Of a stretch of 56,683 bases of DNA, positions 43,545 through 51,245 are shown piece by piece; the stretch's first letter is position 1; each line of letters opens with the position of its first letter. The stretch is from contig JAEUVK010000060.1 of the NCBI GenBank assembly GCA_016787135.1, positions 1 through 56,683 of the forward strand, in the 5' to 3' direction. This DNA is from Chitinophagaceae bacterium. Its GTDB lineage: Bacteria > Bacteroidota > Bacteroidia > Chitinophagales > Chitinophagaceae. The translations under genes and the position numbers were made by a program. The notes below the pieces were generated by a model, which worked only from the letters and a program-made list of their open reading frames with translations, was not told the origin of the DNA and did not search any database.

Positions 43545-44587
43545 GGCATTGATACTGCTGCAATTCTTTTAAGTGCTGCGTCACTGGGTTCTTTTTGCAT
43601 AGACATATCTTTTGCCAAATAACAAGGAAACCTTGCTCCTAAATGTTTTTGCCACTCTAGGCATGCGCTTTTTTCATTTGTCGCTGCAATTGCTTTTTCA
43701 GCGGATTCAATCAGAGTATTTAAAGCGCTCATGAAATATTGCTTCTTTGTATCTGAGGTTGAAGCAAAAAGATCTTCACCTTTTGGTGTTGTAGGTCTAG
43801 GGCACCTAATCCCATTCCTTTGCAGGTATGCTCTCACCTTAATAAGCGTATTTTTAAAAGCAAAATCATCATTTGCATCTTCCGAATAATTTTCTGTAGC
43901 GAGTATAGTCATTATTATTCCGCAAGGCATTTCGCCTTTTCTTAAATCTGCCCACGCCTTCATATATCTTACAATTCTTCGCAACTGGCAGTCCTGCTTT
44001 CTTATATCTTCCTGCCATTTTGCATATTTATCTGCATACAATCTGGTTTCATAAAGGAATGCTTTATCAAATCCTGATTTTGCATGTATTTCAAACCACT
44101 CAATGAACTCAATAGGGTTACTCAATATCCAGCCACTTATGATATGAGCCAGGTCAGGACAATCATTCTTTTCAGCATAGTATATAGGCAAATCAATATG
44201 AAACCCATCTTTAGAGGAAACTCTGACACAAGTTTCCTTATCCTCGATCTTTTTGAAATCATCTGGCGCTGTGATCGCTTTTATTACAAGATCATGAAAG
44301 AACTGTGGTTCGGGTCTCTGTCTTTCGTTTAAGTGACCTCGAAAATATACGCCATCATCCAGGTCGAAATCATCATTCAATGGAGCGATGATTGTATCCA
44401 TTACAAATGAACCCTGACTGTAAAACTCCAATAGATGCCCATTTTTTTGCTCATAAGAAAGCATGTTAAATCCGTTATTCATGCGCTGCCGCAACGAATC
44501 TCTTTCTCTGATTAAGGTTTGTCGTTTATCATCAGTCAATCTAATTGCAGCATTGTAGTGATGAAATAGGTGATTGCAGTTCGCCAT
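43526..44587 (-). CDS. CBASS cyclic nucleotide synthase (CD-NTase, DncV-like)
   Basis: A 353-residue nucleotidyltransferase of the cGAS/DncV-like family. The nucleotidyltransferase fold is marked by GSF (Gly59-Ser60), the acidic pair in DFDLDDGVYF (Asp75, Asp77), and a third carboxylate in HIDLPIYY (Asp132). On phage infection, such enzymes make a cyclic di- or trinucleotide that activates a membrane-disrupting effector. The immediate neighbours are the CapV-like phospholipase (4-bp gap) and the E2-like protein (19-bp overlap). The nucleotide product is not predictable from sequence alone, although DncV relatives often make cGAMP. Confidence 0.92.
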   Translation of the reverse strand: MANCNHLFHHYNAAIRLTDDKRQTLIRERDSLRQRMNNGFNMLSYEQKNGHLLEFYSQGSFVMDTIIAPLNDDFDLDDGVYFRGHLNERQRPEPQFFHDLVIKAITAPDDFKKIEDKETCVRVSSKDGFHIDLPIYYAEKNDCPDLAHIISGWILSNPIEFIEWFEIHAKSGFDKAFLYETRLYADKYAKWQEDIRKQDCQLRRIVRYMKAWADLRKGEMPCGIIMTILATENYSEDANDDFAFKNTLIKVRAYLQRNGIRCPRPTTPKGEDLFASTSDTKKQYFMSALNTLIESAEKAIAATNEKSACLEWQKHLGARFPCYLAKDMSMQKEPSDAALKRIAAVSMPWSKNI

Positions 44588-44591
44588 CGGT

Positions 44592-45581
44592 TTATATTTT
44601 ATATGTTTTTTTTGTTTCGAAGAAAATTGTAACCTCTTTATCTTTCGACGCTATCTCGCCTCTGTCATTTCCTTTTCCTCGGATAAGTCTGATAGCATCG
44701 TTGCATGCCCTGTCTAGTTGAACAAGATGCTGCTGTTCGGCAGAAATGCTTTCTGATGGGATTCGTACATACTCAATTGGCACACTGAATAAATTATGTA
44801 GCTTACTGAGGAAGTAATGCGTAAAATGGCTTTGTCCAATCAATGAAGTATTGAACAAGTCGTCCTTCCACTGCAAAAACGATCTTTTCCTTTTTAGTCC
44901 TATTGGCTTCCCGCCAGTATGATTGAGGCTGCTCACTGATAATATTTGAATACTATCATATTCCTTCCCTTCTCCAACAAAATACGTCAGCGCTTCAATT
45001 AGACCAGACATGGCAGGGTTATTTGCCCACACACCTCCATCCACAAATTGCTTGCTATCGTAATAGTCAATCTCTGCAAGCGGAAAAAATGTCGGAGCAG
45101 CTGATGTCGCTAATGCAACATCCACATATAAAGCTTTATTATCTCTGGCCAGTTCCCCTTCCTTATGATCACGCTTAAATACCCAGGGCCTTGCATCTGT
45201 GAATGAATAGGAAGGGATGCAAAGAAGATTATTACTTTCTGCAAGTTTTCTTTCACCAAATAAATCATTTAATACTTTCTTCAGGGGGGCATCACTATAC
45301 TTACCCCTCCAAAGGGCTTGTCTGATTTTGCCACCAAGTTTGGTTCTTTTGGGGAAAATATACTGGCCTTTTTCTGAATACACTTTTGATATTTCAGAGG
45401 CGGGTATTTTAAGAGAAAGCGCCATTGCAATGAGCCCTCCTGTGGATGTCCCGCAAAGCATATCGAAATAATCGGAAACTGGACACTGATATTTCTTTTC
45501 GAAATGTTCCAGTATTGTTGAAGAATATAATCCTTTTATACCCCCTCCGTCGATTGACAGAATTTTAAATTTTTTTCTCAT
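44592..45581 (-). CDS. CBASS patatin-like phospholipase effector (CapV-like)
   Basis: A 329-residue cytosolic patatin-like hydrolase. It has the oxyanion loop DGGGIKG (residues 11-17), the nucleophile elbow CGTSTGG (Ser46) and the catalytic Asp in VDGGVWANNP (Asp181). In CBASS this effector binds the cyclic nucleotide made by the adjacent CD-NTase and degrades inner-membrane phospholipids, killing the infected cell. It is the first gene of the capV-cdn-E2 operon; the CD-NTase start is 4 bp downstream. No transmembrane segment is visible. Confidence 0.93.
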   Translation of the reverse strand: MRKKFKILSIDGGGIKGLYSSTILEHFEKKYQCPVSDYFDMLCGTSTGGLIAMALSLKIPASEISKVYSEKGQYIFPKRTKLGGKIRQALWRGKYSDAPLKKVLNDLFGERKLAESNNLLCIPSYSFTDARPWVFKRDHKEGELARDNKALYVDVALATSAAPTFFPLAEIDYYDSKQFVDGGVWANNPAMSGLIEALTYFVGEGKEYDSIQILSVSSLNHTGGKPIGLKRKRSFLQWKDDLFNTSLIGQSHFTHYFLSKLHNLFSVPIEYVRIPSESISAEQQHLVQLDRACNDAIRLIRGKGNDRGEIASKDKEVTIFFETKKTYKI

Positions 45582-45696
45582 AATTAGGTCATTTTATTGC
45601 CCATAATTTCGGTTTTTCAGACTCTCGTATGTTCTTTATGTGTATCAGCAAGTCATTATATTGTTAACATCCTTGGATATATGATACTATCTCGTT

Positions 45697-46344
45697 TTAC
45701 TTACTCTTCTTTAACTTATTATATTCTTTAAGAACTTTCGAAAAGATCTGACCTGTTTCTAATATTGCTTCTTTAAGCTCTATTTCAGAATAAGTTTTGA
45801 ATTCAAATTGATCTCTGGACAAAGAGTAAATACCTACTTTTATTTCATCAGTTCCGCATTCAATTATTTTATCAGCCAGGTATTGTTGAAAAATAGGGAA
45901 CCTGAGTTCATCTTTCCAATCATAATCATTTTCAACAAGAATATAGCTGAAGTAAGCATTTTCGTTAGCGACCACCCATGGAGTCCGTCCAGTAAGCCTT
46001 GCTTCTCTTGAAAACTCCCATTTAATTAATTTACTTCCTCCGACAAAAACAAACTCATTCTCATCGAATCGTTTACAATAATTCAGAAATTGGCTGACTA
46101 ATTTCTCTTGTCTTTTCTTATTTAGAGGAGTATTACTAAACCTATGAAACTTATTATATAGCTCCTTTACTCCTTCTGTAGGCAATAGCTCGCCAAGATG
46201 CACAAGCCTGGCGATATCATGCAAATAAGCTAACATGCCATGTGATCCCCCTCCATTGTTATAATCGCTGGTTGCCAGAAGCTGCCCATAGGCTGTCGGG
46301 TTTACACGTATAGCTTCTAATAATGAACACCTGATGTTAATCAT
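45697..46344 (-). CDS. Conserved-looking protein of unknown function upstream of the CBASS operon
   Basis: A 215-residue soluble protein, not recognised. The first 120 residues look helical, with GGGSHGMLAYLHDIARLVHLGEL and NTPLNKKRQEKLVSQFLNYCKRF. The later part is mixed, with TPWVVANENAYFSYILV and a Lys-rich end (KVLKEYNKLKKSK). It reads in the same direction as CBASS, with a 115-bp gap to capV. Base composition is AT-rich like the CBASS genes. It may be an accessory or an independent defence gene, but nothing in the sequence proves this. Confidence 0.65.
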   Translation of the reverse strand: MINIRCSLLEAIRVNPTAYGQLLATSDYNNGGGSHGMLAYLHDIARLVHLGELLPTEGVKELYNKFHRFSNTPLNKKRQEKLVSQFLNYCKRFDENEFVFVGGSKLIKWEFSREARLTGRTPWVVANENAYFSYILVENDYDWKDELRFPIFQQYLADKIIECGTDEIKVGIYSLSRDQFEFKTYSEIELKEAILETGQIFSKVLKEYNKLKKSK

Positions 46345-46711
46345 AATCTTATTTTACCCCGTTTAACTTGCGGGTTGGCAAGGATAATACTACCAATTAC
46401 TCCTAGGTAGATTGTGAGTTTACTATTATTCTCCAGTTCTTGCGGATCAGGAGCTTTAGCCGGCGTGGTATTAGGGTGTATGTGAGGTTGTGACTTCTTA
46501 TACAAAATTTGTGCTGGGTATGCACAATCTGTATTAGATTGCAGTCGTTTCAACAAACACACGGAAAGTGTGCAAGCATTTGCTTCACCGGGACCAACGC
46601 AAAACCCATCTTTCCAAATCGTCGCCCTGCTTCGATGTTACCAGCATCTGGCAGGGCTTTCTGTTATCCGTCTGTAATACTAAATTTCATAGACTAAAAA
46701 TACTAAATAAT
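46345..46711. other. Intergenic region with several hairpins
   Basis: No convincing gene. Hairpins: TTGTGC/GCACAA at 46509-46527; CACAC/GTGTG at 46558-46572; and a longer one, GCCCTGC..GATG/CATC..GCAGGGC, at 46624-46657. The last is followed by TTTCTGTT, so it could end a plus-strand transcript. A weak minus-strand frame (46341-46562) overlaps this area and is listed as rejected. Confidence 0.5.
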
Positions 46712-47887
46712 TTAACTATTTTTTTCTCTCTTATATGGCTCTCTTGATAGAAAGAGCTTTAAATAATCATCAAAAAAGAACATCCTGTTTCTTTTGCTTT
46801 CATGAAACTCACTAAGGATGCCTAAGTCAACCAGATCTTTGATTAATCGGTTCGCCGCAGAGTAGTTCATGCCTGCCTCTTTCATTAATACTTTCACGTT
46901 AATAATCGGAGATTTATAAAGCAATTTGAAAATCTCAACACCGGCAACCTGCTTTCTACCCAACTTAGGCAGCACTTCCCCTTCAATCCTTTCTTTTAAA
47001 GTGAGTATATCTTTAAAGGTCTGTATAGAACTCTCTGCCGTTTCAATGATTCCCGCCAGGAAAAACTTCAGCCATTGTACCATATCATGGTGGGTACGTA
47101 CACGGTGCAGGTAGTCATAATAAAAACTTCGGTGGTGATCAAAAAAGTCACTCAGGTAAAGAGCCGGTTTATTTAACAGACCTTTGCTTACCAAGTACAG
47201 GGTTATCAGTAACCTCCCCATTCTGCCGTTCCCATCCAGGAAAGGATGAATAGTTTCAAATTGATAGTGCAGCATCCCGATCCTGATAAGATGCGGGGTG
47301 TGTATCTGATCATCATGCAGGAAATTTTCAAAATCACTCATTAGATGATCAATTTCTTCATGATAAGGAGGTACATATATTGCATCCCGTAGCGTAGCTC
47401 CAATCCAGTTCTGGCTTCTCCTGTATTCACCGGGGCTTTTCTTTTCACCTCTTACTCCTTGCATAAGCACAGCATGGGTTTCTTTGATTAGTCGGTTGCT
47501 AATGGGCAATTGCTGTAATCTTTCAATGGAAAAATTGATTGCCTTTATATAATTATGCACTTCTTCCCAATCATCCCGTCTTTCGGGGGTCACATCTTCT
47601 TCTTTTATCAGCGCTTCTTCAAGATTGGTTTGAGTCCCTTCAATTCTGCTGCTTGTTGTAGCTTCTTTGGTGATATGCATCTGGACAAAAAAGTCAACGT
47701 TGGGTACTAATTCAGAATAAGCATTAAGGCTACCTAATGCCCGGTCCGCATCACTTAATAAAGAGATCAGTTCTTTATTATCTATAACCCAATCATAGTG
47801 GATCAATTCCGGTTTAAAGCTTTTATATTGATACTGAGCTACTTCCCTTCCTGCAAAGAAATTAGATATGTTTTTTATTTCAACCAT
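46712..47887 (-). CDS. Fic family protein adenylyltransferase (class II) with C-terminal winged helix
   Basis: A 391-residue protein started at MVEIKNISNFFAG (ATG 47887). The N-terminal domain contains the inhibitory motif SSRIEG (about 79-84, matching [S/T]xxxE[G/N]), which blocks ATP binding until relieved. The Fic core has HPFLDGNGRMGR (about 214-225). The C-terminal part (VGVEIFKLLYKSPIINVKVLMKEAGMNYSAANRLIKDLVDLGIL) is a winged-helix DNA-binding-like module. Fic enzymes transfer AMP to hydroxyls on target proteins. No antitoxin gene is linked, since the inhibitor is built in. Confidence 0.92.
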   Translation of the reverse strand: MVEIKNISNFFAGREVAQYQYKSFKPELIHYDWVIDNKELISLLSDADRALGSLNAYSELVPNVDFFVQMHITKEATTSSRIEGTQTNLEEALIKEEDVTPERRDDWEEVHNYIKAINFSIERLQQLPISNRLIKETHAVLMQGVRGEKKSPGEYRRSQNWIGATLRDAIYVPPYHEEIDHLMSDFENFLHDDQIHTPHLIRIGMLHYQFETIHPFLDGNGRMGRLLITLYLVSKGLLNKPALYLSDFFDHHRSFYYDYLHRVRTHHDMVQWLKFFLAGIIETAESSIQTFKDILTLKERIEGEVLPKLGRKQVAGVEIFKLLYKSPIINVKVLMKEAGMNYSAANRLIKDLVDLGILSEFHESKRNRMFFFDDYLKLFLSREPYKREKNS

Positions 47888-47969
47888 TATAATGCAAATA
47901 TAATAATTTTTATTTGCAAATAAAGGCATAAAATGAAAATAAGATAAGCATAATTTTCATTTTTTACAT

Positions 47970-48375
47970 CTTTTTTGCCATGTCTCCGCACAAAGGAGGT
48001 AATTATTTCTTTGCCGTGTCTCCGTGCAAAAGGGTAAGTGTGCAAGCCGGACACGGCATCCTTACTGCCCGGAGTCTCATAGCCCGGCCTCGTGTTTAGC
48101 GGACTCCGGGTTTCCGGCTTCTTCTCGCCTTTCATTTTGCCCCTGTTGGTGTTCCGAATTCAATAGGCTGCCTTTGTTGCGTGTTGTGTGTGGGTTCCTG
48201 CCAGGCTAAAACACCAACAAACGAATTAAGAAAACTCTTCTCGTTTGTTATGGCCCGGAGTCTCATAGCTCAGCCTTGTGCATAGCGGACTCCGGCCTTT
48301 CAGCACTCTCTCCTTTTCCTTCCTCTGTGAATCCCTTCGCCATGGTTCGTGTCCGCACGAACCATTTATCGAAAA
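47970..48375. repeat. Mosaic of five consecutive hairpin modules
   Basis: Between the Fic start and the lipoprotein gene lie inverted repeats in a row: GCCGTGTC/GACACGGC (48013-48057); CCCGGAGTC/GACTCCGGG with a 25-nt loop (48068-48110); GTTGGTGTT/AACACCAAC (48144-48218); AACAAACGA/TCGTTTGTT (48216-48249); CCGGAGTC/GACTCCGG again with a conserved 25-nt loop (48255-48295); and TGGTTCGTG/CACGAACCA (48343-48364). A truncated copy of the first module is at 47976. No gene is called. Confidence 0.8.
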
Positions 48376-48492
48376 TCAAAACCCAAGTGCACTTGATCTG
48401 ATCCCGGTGATCCGGCATTGCGCTTTTATCTTTTGGGCCGGGCTTTTGTCTTGAATTTTGCCAGCCACAACAAGCCGCTGATAAGTACCGTT
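48376..48492 (-). pseudogene. 3' remnant of a paralogue of the 49276 membrane-protein gene
   Basis: Directly after, and in frame with, the lipoprotein stop codon, 38 codons read ...KIKAQCRITGIRSSALGF and then stop. This aligns with the end of the 49276-50037 protein, ...GVKVQCRIISIKSTALGL. DNA similarity continues beyond the stop into the TGGTTCGTG hairpin, as it does at 49243-49275. The 5' part of the gene is missing, so it is a decayed duplicate. Confidence 0.75.
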
Positions 48493-49161
48493 TCAATAGT
48501 AGAGCTTGAATTCCGATTTGACGTCCGAGCCCACCGGTTCTACATACATTAAATAATAGTTCTGGTACCGTTTTAAGATCTTATAGCGGTACTTGTCGCC
48601 GGGCTTACTCAGGTTTTTTCTCAGTATATTGTCACTCTCCATGAATGAAATGACATATTCGTTTTCCTTCACCTTTCTGAGCGAAAGTCTCGAGTAGGTT
48701 CCATCCCGGAAATGATCAACCCAGCTGGTATCAGTTACCTTCACGGAGGTAGTATCTCCGTTGGCCTCTACGTATTTGAAATTCCTGAGCTGAAAAAAAT
48801 GACGGAGGTCATCTTCACTGGTCTCGCTGTCGGGCTCTTCGTTTACCATTTTCCAATCGCCTCGTTTATTTATCCCGGTTAATCGATCCATTATTCTTTT
48901 GAATGGTACACATTCTCGCTGTAGCCGCAGATCGACAAAGGTTACAAGCGCCTCAACTGAATCTGCTGGCATTCCTGTTAAATACGGTTCCAGGTGTTGT
49001 CTCACTATGTCGGACACTTTTGCAGAATCAACTTTAACGTTGTCTTCCATTTCAAAGGATCGGCAAATATTAACGACCAATTGGTCTTTGTCGGGTTTGG
49101 GCCGGCTGTCACATCCTGTTATACAGGTGTACAAGAAAACTCCAAACATTATCTTCTTCAT
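48493..49161 (-). CDS. Lipoprotein of unknown function
   Basis: A 222-residue protein when started at MKKIMFGVFLYTCITGC (ATG 49161), which gives a clear lipoprotein signal with lipobox ITGC. The longer open frame upstream runs through a repeat and was rejected. The mature part is hydrophilic and beta-rich toward the end (YRYKILKRYQNYYLMYVEPVGSDVKSEFKLYY). No family was recognised. The flanks carry hairpin repeats, and a paralogue remnant follows the stop. Confidence 0.7.
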   Translation of the reverse strand: MKKIMFGVFLYTCITGCDSRPKPDKDQLVVNICRSFEMEDNVKVDSAKVSDIVRQHLEPYLTGMPADSVEALVTFVDLRLQRECVPFKRIMDRLTGINKRGDWKMVNEEPDSETSEDDLRHFFQLRNFKYVEANGDTTSVKVTDTSWVDHFRDGTYSRLSLRKVKENEYVISFMESDNILRKNLSKPGDKYRYKILKRYQNYYLMYVEPVGSDVKSEFKLYY

Positions 49162-49186
49162 ATGCAAAATGATTGAAACTGTTCCC

Positions 49187-49264
49187 CCAATGCCGTGGTT
49201 CGTGTCTTCATGAGCCACCCCTTGCCTTGGTTGCCACCGCCTTGGTTCGTGTCTTCACGAACCA
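49187..49264. repeat. 48-bp direct repeat copy 1 plus TGGTTCGTG hairpin
   Basis: The segment 49187-49234 (CCAATGCCGTGGTTCGTGTC... to ...CCTTGGTTGC) is identical to 54514-54561. It is followed by a perfect TGGTTCGTG-TCTT-CACGAACCA hairpin (49243-49264), also present at 48343-48364 with another loop. Confidence 0.88.
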
Positions 49265-49275
49265 TTTATCGTAAA

Positions 49276-50037
49276 TCATAGCCCCAATGCGGTTGATTTA
49301 ATGGATATGATCCTGCATTGTACTTTCACCCCCCTGTCAGTATCGGCCACTGTTATTGTGCCAATGGAATGAGGGCTTAACATCTCAAAATCTGTTTCCT
49401 TATTTCGCCATACATCTCCGTTTGCCTTTATATAGGTTATTTCCACTTTCACGTTCTCCAGGAGATAGTCCGTATTGTTCCGGATGGTGATCACAAGACC
49501 GTATATGCCTCCCAGCTCGCTGTATTTGTAATTATTGGTTTCTGCGGTTACATAGCTGTTGATATTATTTCGTATTTCTTCCTTATTGTCTTTAATAGTG
49601 ATCTCCTTTTTCTCTTTATCAGTCTTGGTATAAATGAAATAACCCGCCAGGCCAAGTACAATGATTACAGTCAGGATCAGCAATTTCTTTAACCCCGATG
49701 TCCCGCTGCCCTTTGTGCTTACTTCATTAAAATAGGACCGGGGAGCTTCGGTTTGAAGAAGGGTGGCCGTTGCTGCCGGGTAGTTTTTGACTGGCTGGGC
49801 GCTTTTAAATCTGCTGGCTGCGGCTTTTAGCTGCTCCTCAGTCACAAATGAAGTACTTTGTTCATAGTCGTGTACCAGTTCTGCTGGCAAGTCTATTCTT
49901 CCGTTGGTAAGCTTTACAGCGTAGGTACTATCTTCATTCAGTATGCTTTTGTCGTATTGTCCGATCTGGGGGTTTATAGCCCTTAATTTCTCAAGAATTG
50001 AAAGAATAACGTCTTTTTTTTCATCAAGTATTGGCAT
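49276..50037 (-). CDS. Single-pass membrane protein of unknown function
   Basis: About 253 residues from MPILDEKKDVILS (ATG 50037). A soluble N-terminal part (about 1-112, ending in a low-complexity SxxTSG linker) precedes one membrane helix (LLILTVIIVLGLAGYFIY, about 120-137). A charged segment (KTDKEKKEITIKDNKEE) and a beta-rich extracytoplasmic domain (YGLVITIRNNTDYLLENVKVEITYI ...) follow, resembling FxLYD-like small beta domains. Function unknown. A 3' remnant of a paralogue is at 48376. Confidence 0.65.
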   Translation of the reverse strand: MPILDEKKDVILSILEKLRAINPQIGQYDKSILNEDSTYAVKLTNGRIDLPAELVHDYEQSTSFVTEEQLKAAASRFKSAQPVKNYPAATATLLQTEAPRSYFNEVSTKGSGTSGLKKLLILTVIIVLGLAGYFIYTKTDKEKKEITIKDNKEEIRNNINSYVTAETNNYKYSELGGIYGLVITIRNNTDYLLENVKVEITYIKANGDVWRNKETDFEMLSPHSIGTITVADTDRGVKVQCRIISIKSTALGL

Positions 50038-50133
50038 GGTAGGATGGTTTTTGTTCAAAGAATAAGGTCTAAGAGTATATTACATTTTGACTACTGCTTG
50101 TCTGAAGTCTAAATTACCACGATTGATAGGTAA

Positions 50134-50940
50134 TTAATTTTGCTCATTTACCGGCATATCCGTTTTGTTTTCATCTTGAACCATTGGCACTACTTCATTC
50201 TGTTCAGTCGTCTCGGTTTCAGGTTTTCCCGGCTTCCTCTTTTCCTTTTTCCCTTTTAATGGCTTTATATGCTCTAGATTGATGTGTTCATGTATCACCC
50301 GGCTGACAGATGCCCGGATATCATCATCGGAGAATTTACTTTTATACTTGGCTTTCAGCGTTCGTTTTATAAAATTGGTTACGGCGGGGGCATATAATAA
50401 TCCGGCCACCTGCAACGGGTCCAGTGCGCAGTTTTTGTTCCACAAAAGGGTAAGCCCTTTATTGGCTACTGATTCCTTATGCAGGTACTGCATCAGTTCT
50501 ATACATTCTTTTATTTGTGATGAATCAGAAAGGTCAAAGGAAAATATAAGTTTCCATTCAATAGGTTTATTGAAAAGTATCTTGTAAAACTCAAAATTTC
50601 TTCCGTTCGTCAGCAGGGCCCATTCGATGCCTTCATTGGCGCCATAATTGATCGCCTGACGCAGGTGTTTGTCGGATAGTTCAAGGGATAAGGCTTTTAC
50701 TTCCACGAGAAAATGTCTTACGCCTTTCAGTTGTACCACGTAGTCGGCATAGGTGCCCCGTATCATGTATTCGGTTTTCACTTCTTCCAGTGCCTGGTAT
50801 CCCAGTACGTCGGTAAGGAATGAATTGATCATTAACCGGGTTCCTGATTCATCCAGTTCGCTTACTTTGTTATTCAGAAATTTTTTGGAGTAAAGCTTTA
50901 CCGCATTTAGCAGTTTGCTCTTTTTACTGGTGGTAAGCAT
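50134..50940 (-). CDS. Type I restriction HsdR N-terminal (HSDR_N)-like nuclease-fold protein
   Basis: A 268-residue protein with a PD-(D/E)xK-like core: ESGTRLMINSFLTDVLGY, then GTYADYVVQL (Asp66) and FLVEVKAL (Glu80, Lys82), followed by HLRQAINYGANEGIEWALLTNGRNFEFYK. This is the HSDR_N pattern found on the restriction subunit of type I systems. Here it stands alone without helicase, HsdM or HsdS. The C-terminal 50 residues are Lys/Glu-rich and probably disordered. Whether it cuts DNA is unknown. It is divergent from the subtilisin-like gene. Confidence 0.78.
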   Translation of the reverse strand: MLTTSKKSKLLNAVKLYSKKFLNNKVSELDESGTRLMINSFLTDVLGYQALEEVKTEYMIRGTYADYVVQLKGVRHFLVEVKALSLELSDKHLRQAINYGANEGIEWALLTNGRNFEFYKILFNKPIEWKLIFSFDLSDSSQIKECIELMQYLHKESVANKGLTLLWNKNCALDPLQVAGLLYAPAVTNFIKRTLKAKYKSKFSDDDIRASVSRVIHEHINLEHIKPLKGKKEKRKPGKPETETTEQNEVVPMVQDENKTDMPVNEQN

Positions 50941-51245
50941 AAGTAGGGTTTAATGGTTCGTTCGTTAAATATACAATTTCTTTACTTCTTTGTCGTGTCT
51001 CCGCGTGAAGGGGTAAGTGTGCTGGCTGAACACGGCAAGTAAAATAATCACTCTTGCTATTGTCTCTATTCTCCGTCAATCACTGCTGATGAACACTGTT
51101 CTGCAACGGCGCTAAGAGGGCTCTCATAGCACAACCTATATTCCCGGTGTTCGCTGAAATGGATTCCTCTAGGAAATTTGTTTTATATATGGTTAATTGA
51201 ATATATAATTTCATTATATTTATATTGTCACCATCACCTCCTGCT
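50941..51245. other. Divergent intergenic region with hairpin repeat and AT-rich promoter zone
   Basis: A copy of the GTCGTGTC/AACACGGC module (50992-51036) shares the inner GGGTAAGTGTGC with 48013-48057. A remnant of the CTCATAGC loop is near 51121-51130. The final 70 bp (51175-51245) are very AT-rich, with TATATTTA at 51215-51222, a plausible -7 box for the protease gene. No gene is called. Confidence 0.6.

Noticed and set aside
46341..46562. 73-residue minus-strand frame overlapping the 45697 gene by an ATGA junction
   Set aside because: It has a possible membrane segment, but it starts within a hairpin-rich stretch, has no family resemblance and shows biased low-complexity composition. 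Overlap alone is not enough to call it.
47970..48375. Integron attC-like sites
   Set aside because: The hairpins occur between genes, but the attC consensus ends (RYYYAAC and GTTRRRY) are not found in proper positions, no integrase is in the window and genes lie in both directions.
48263..48496. 77-residue minus-strand frame in the hairpin mosaic
   Set aside because: It is made of repeat sequence read in the wrong frame; the real coding trace here is the 48376-48492 remnant in another frame.
47970..51045. CRISPR array
   Set aside because: Repeats are few, unevenly spaced and different from each other; there are no regular spacers and no cas genes.
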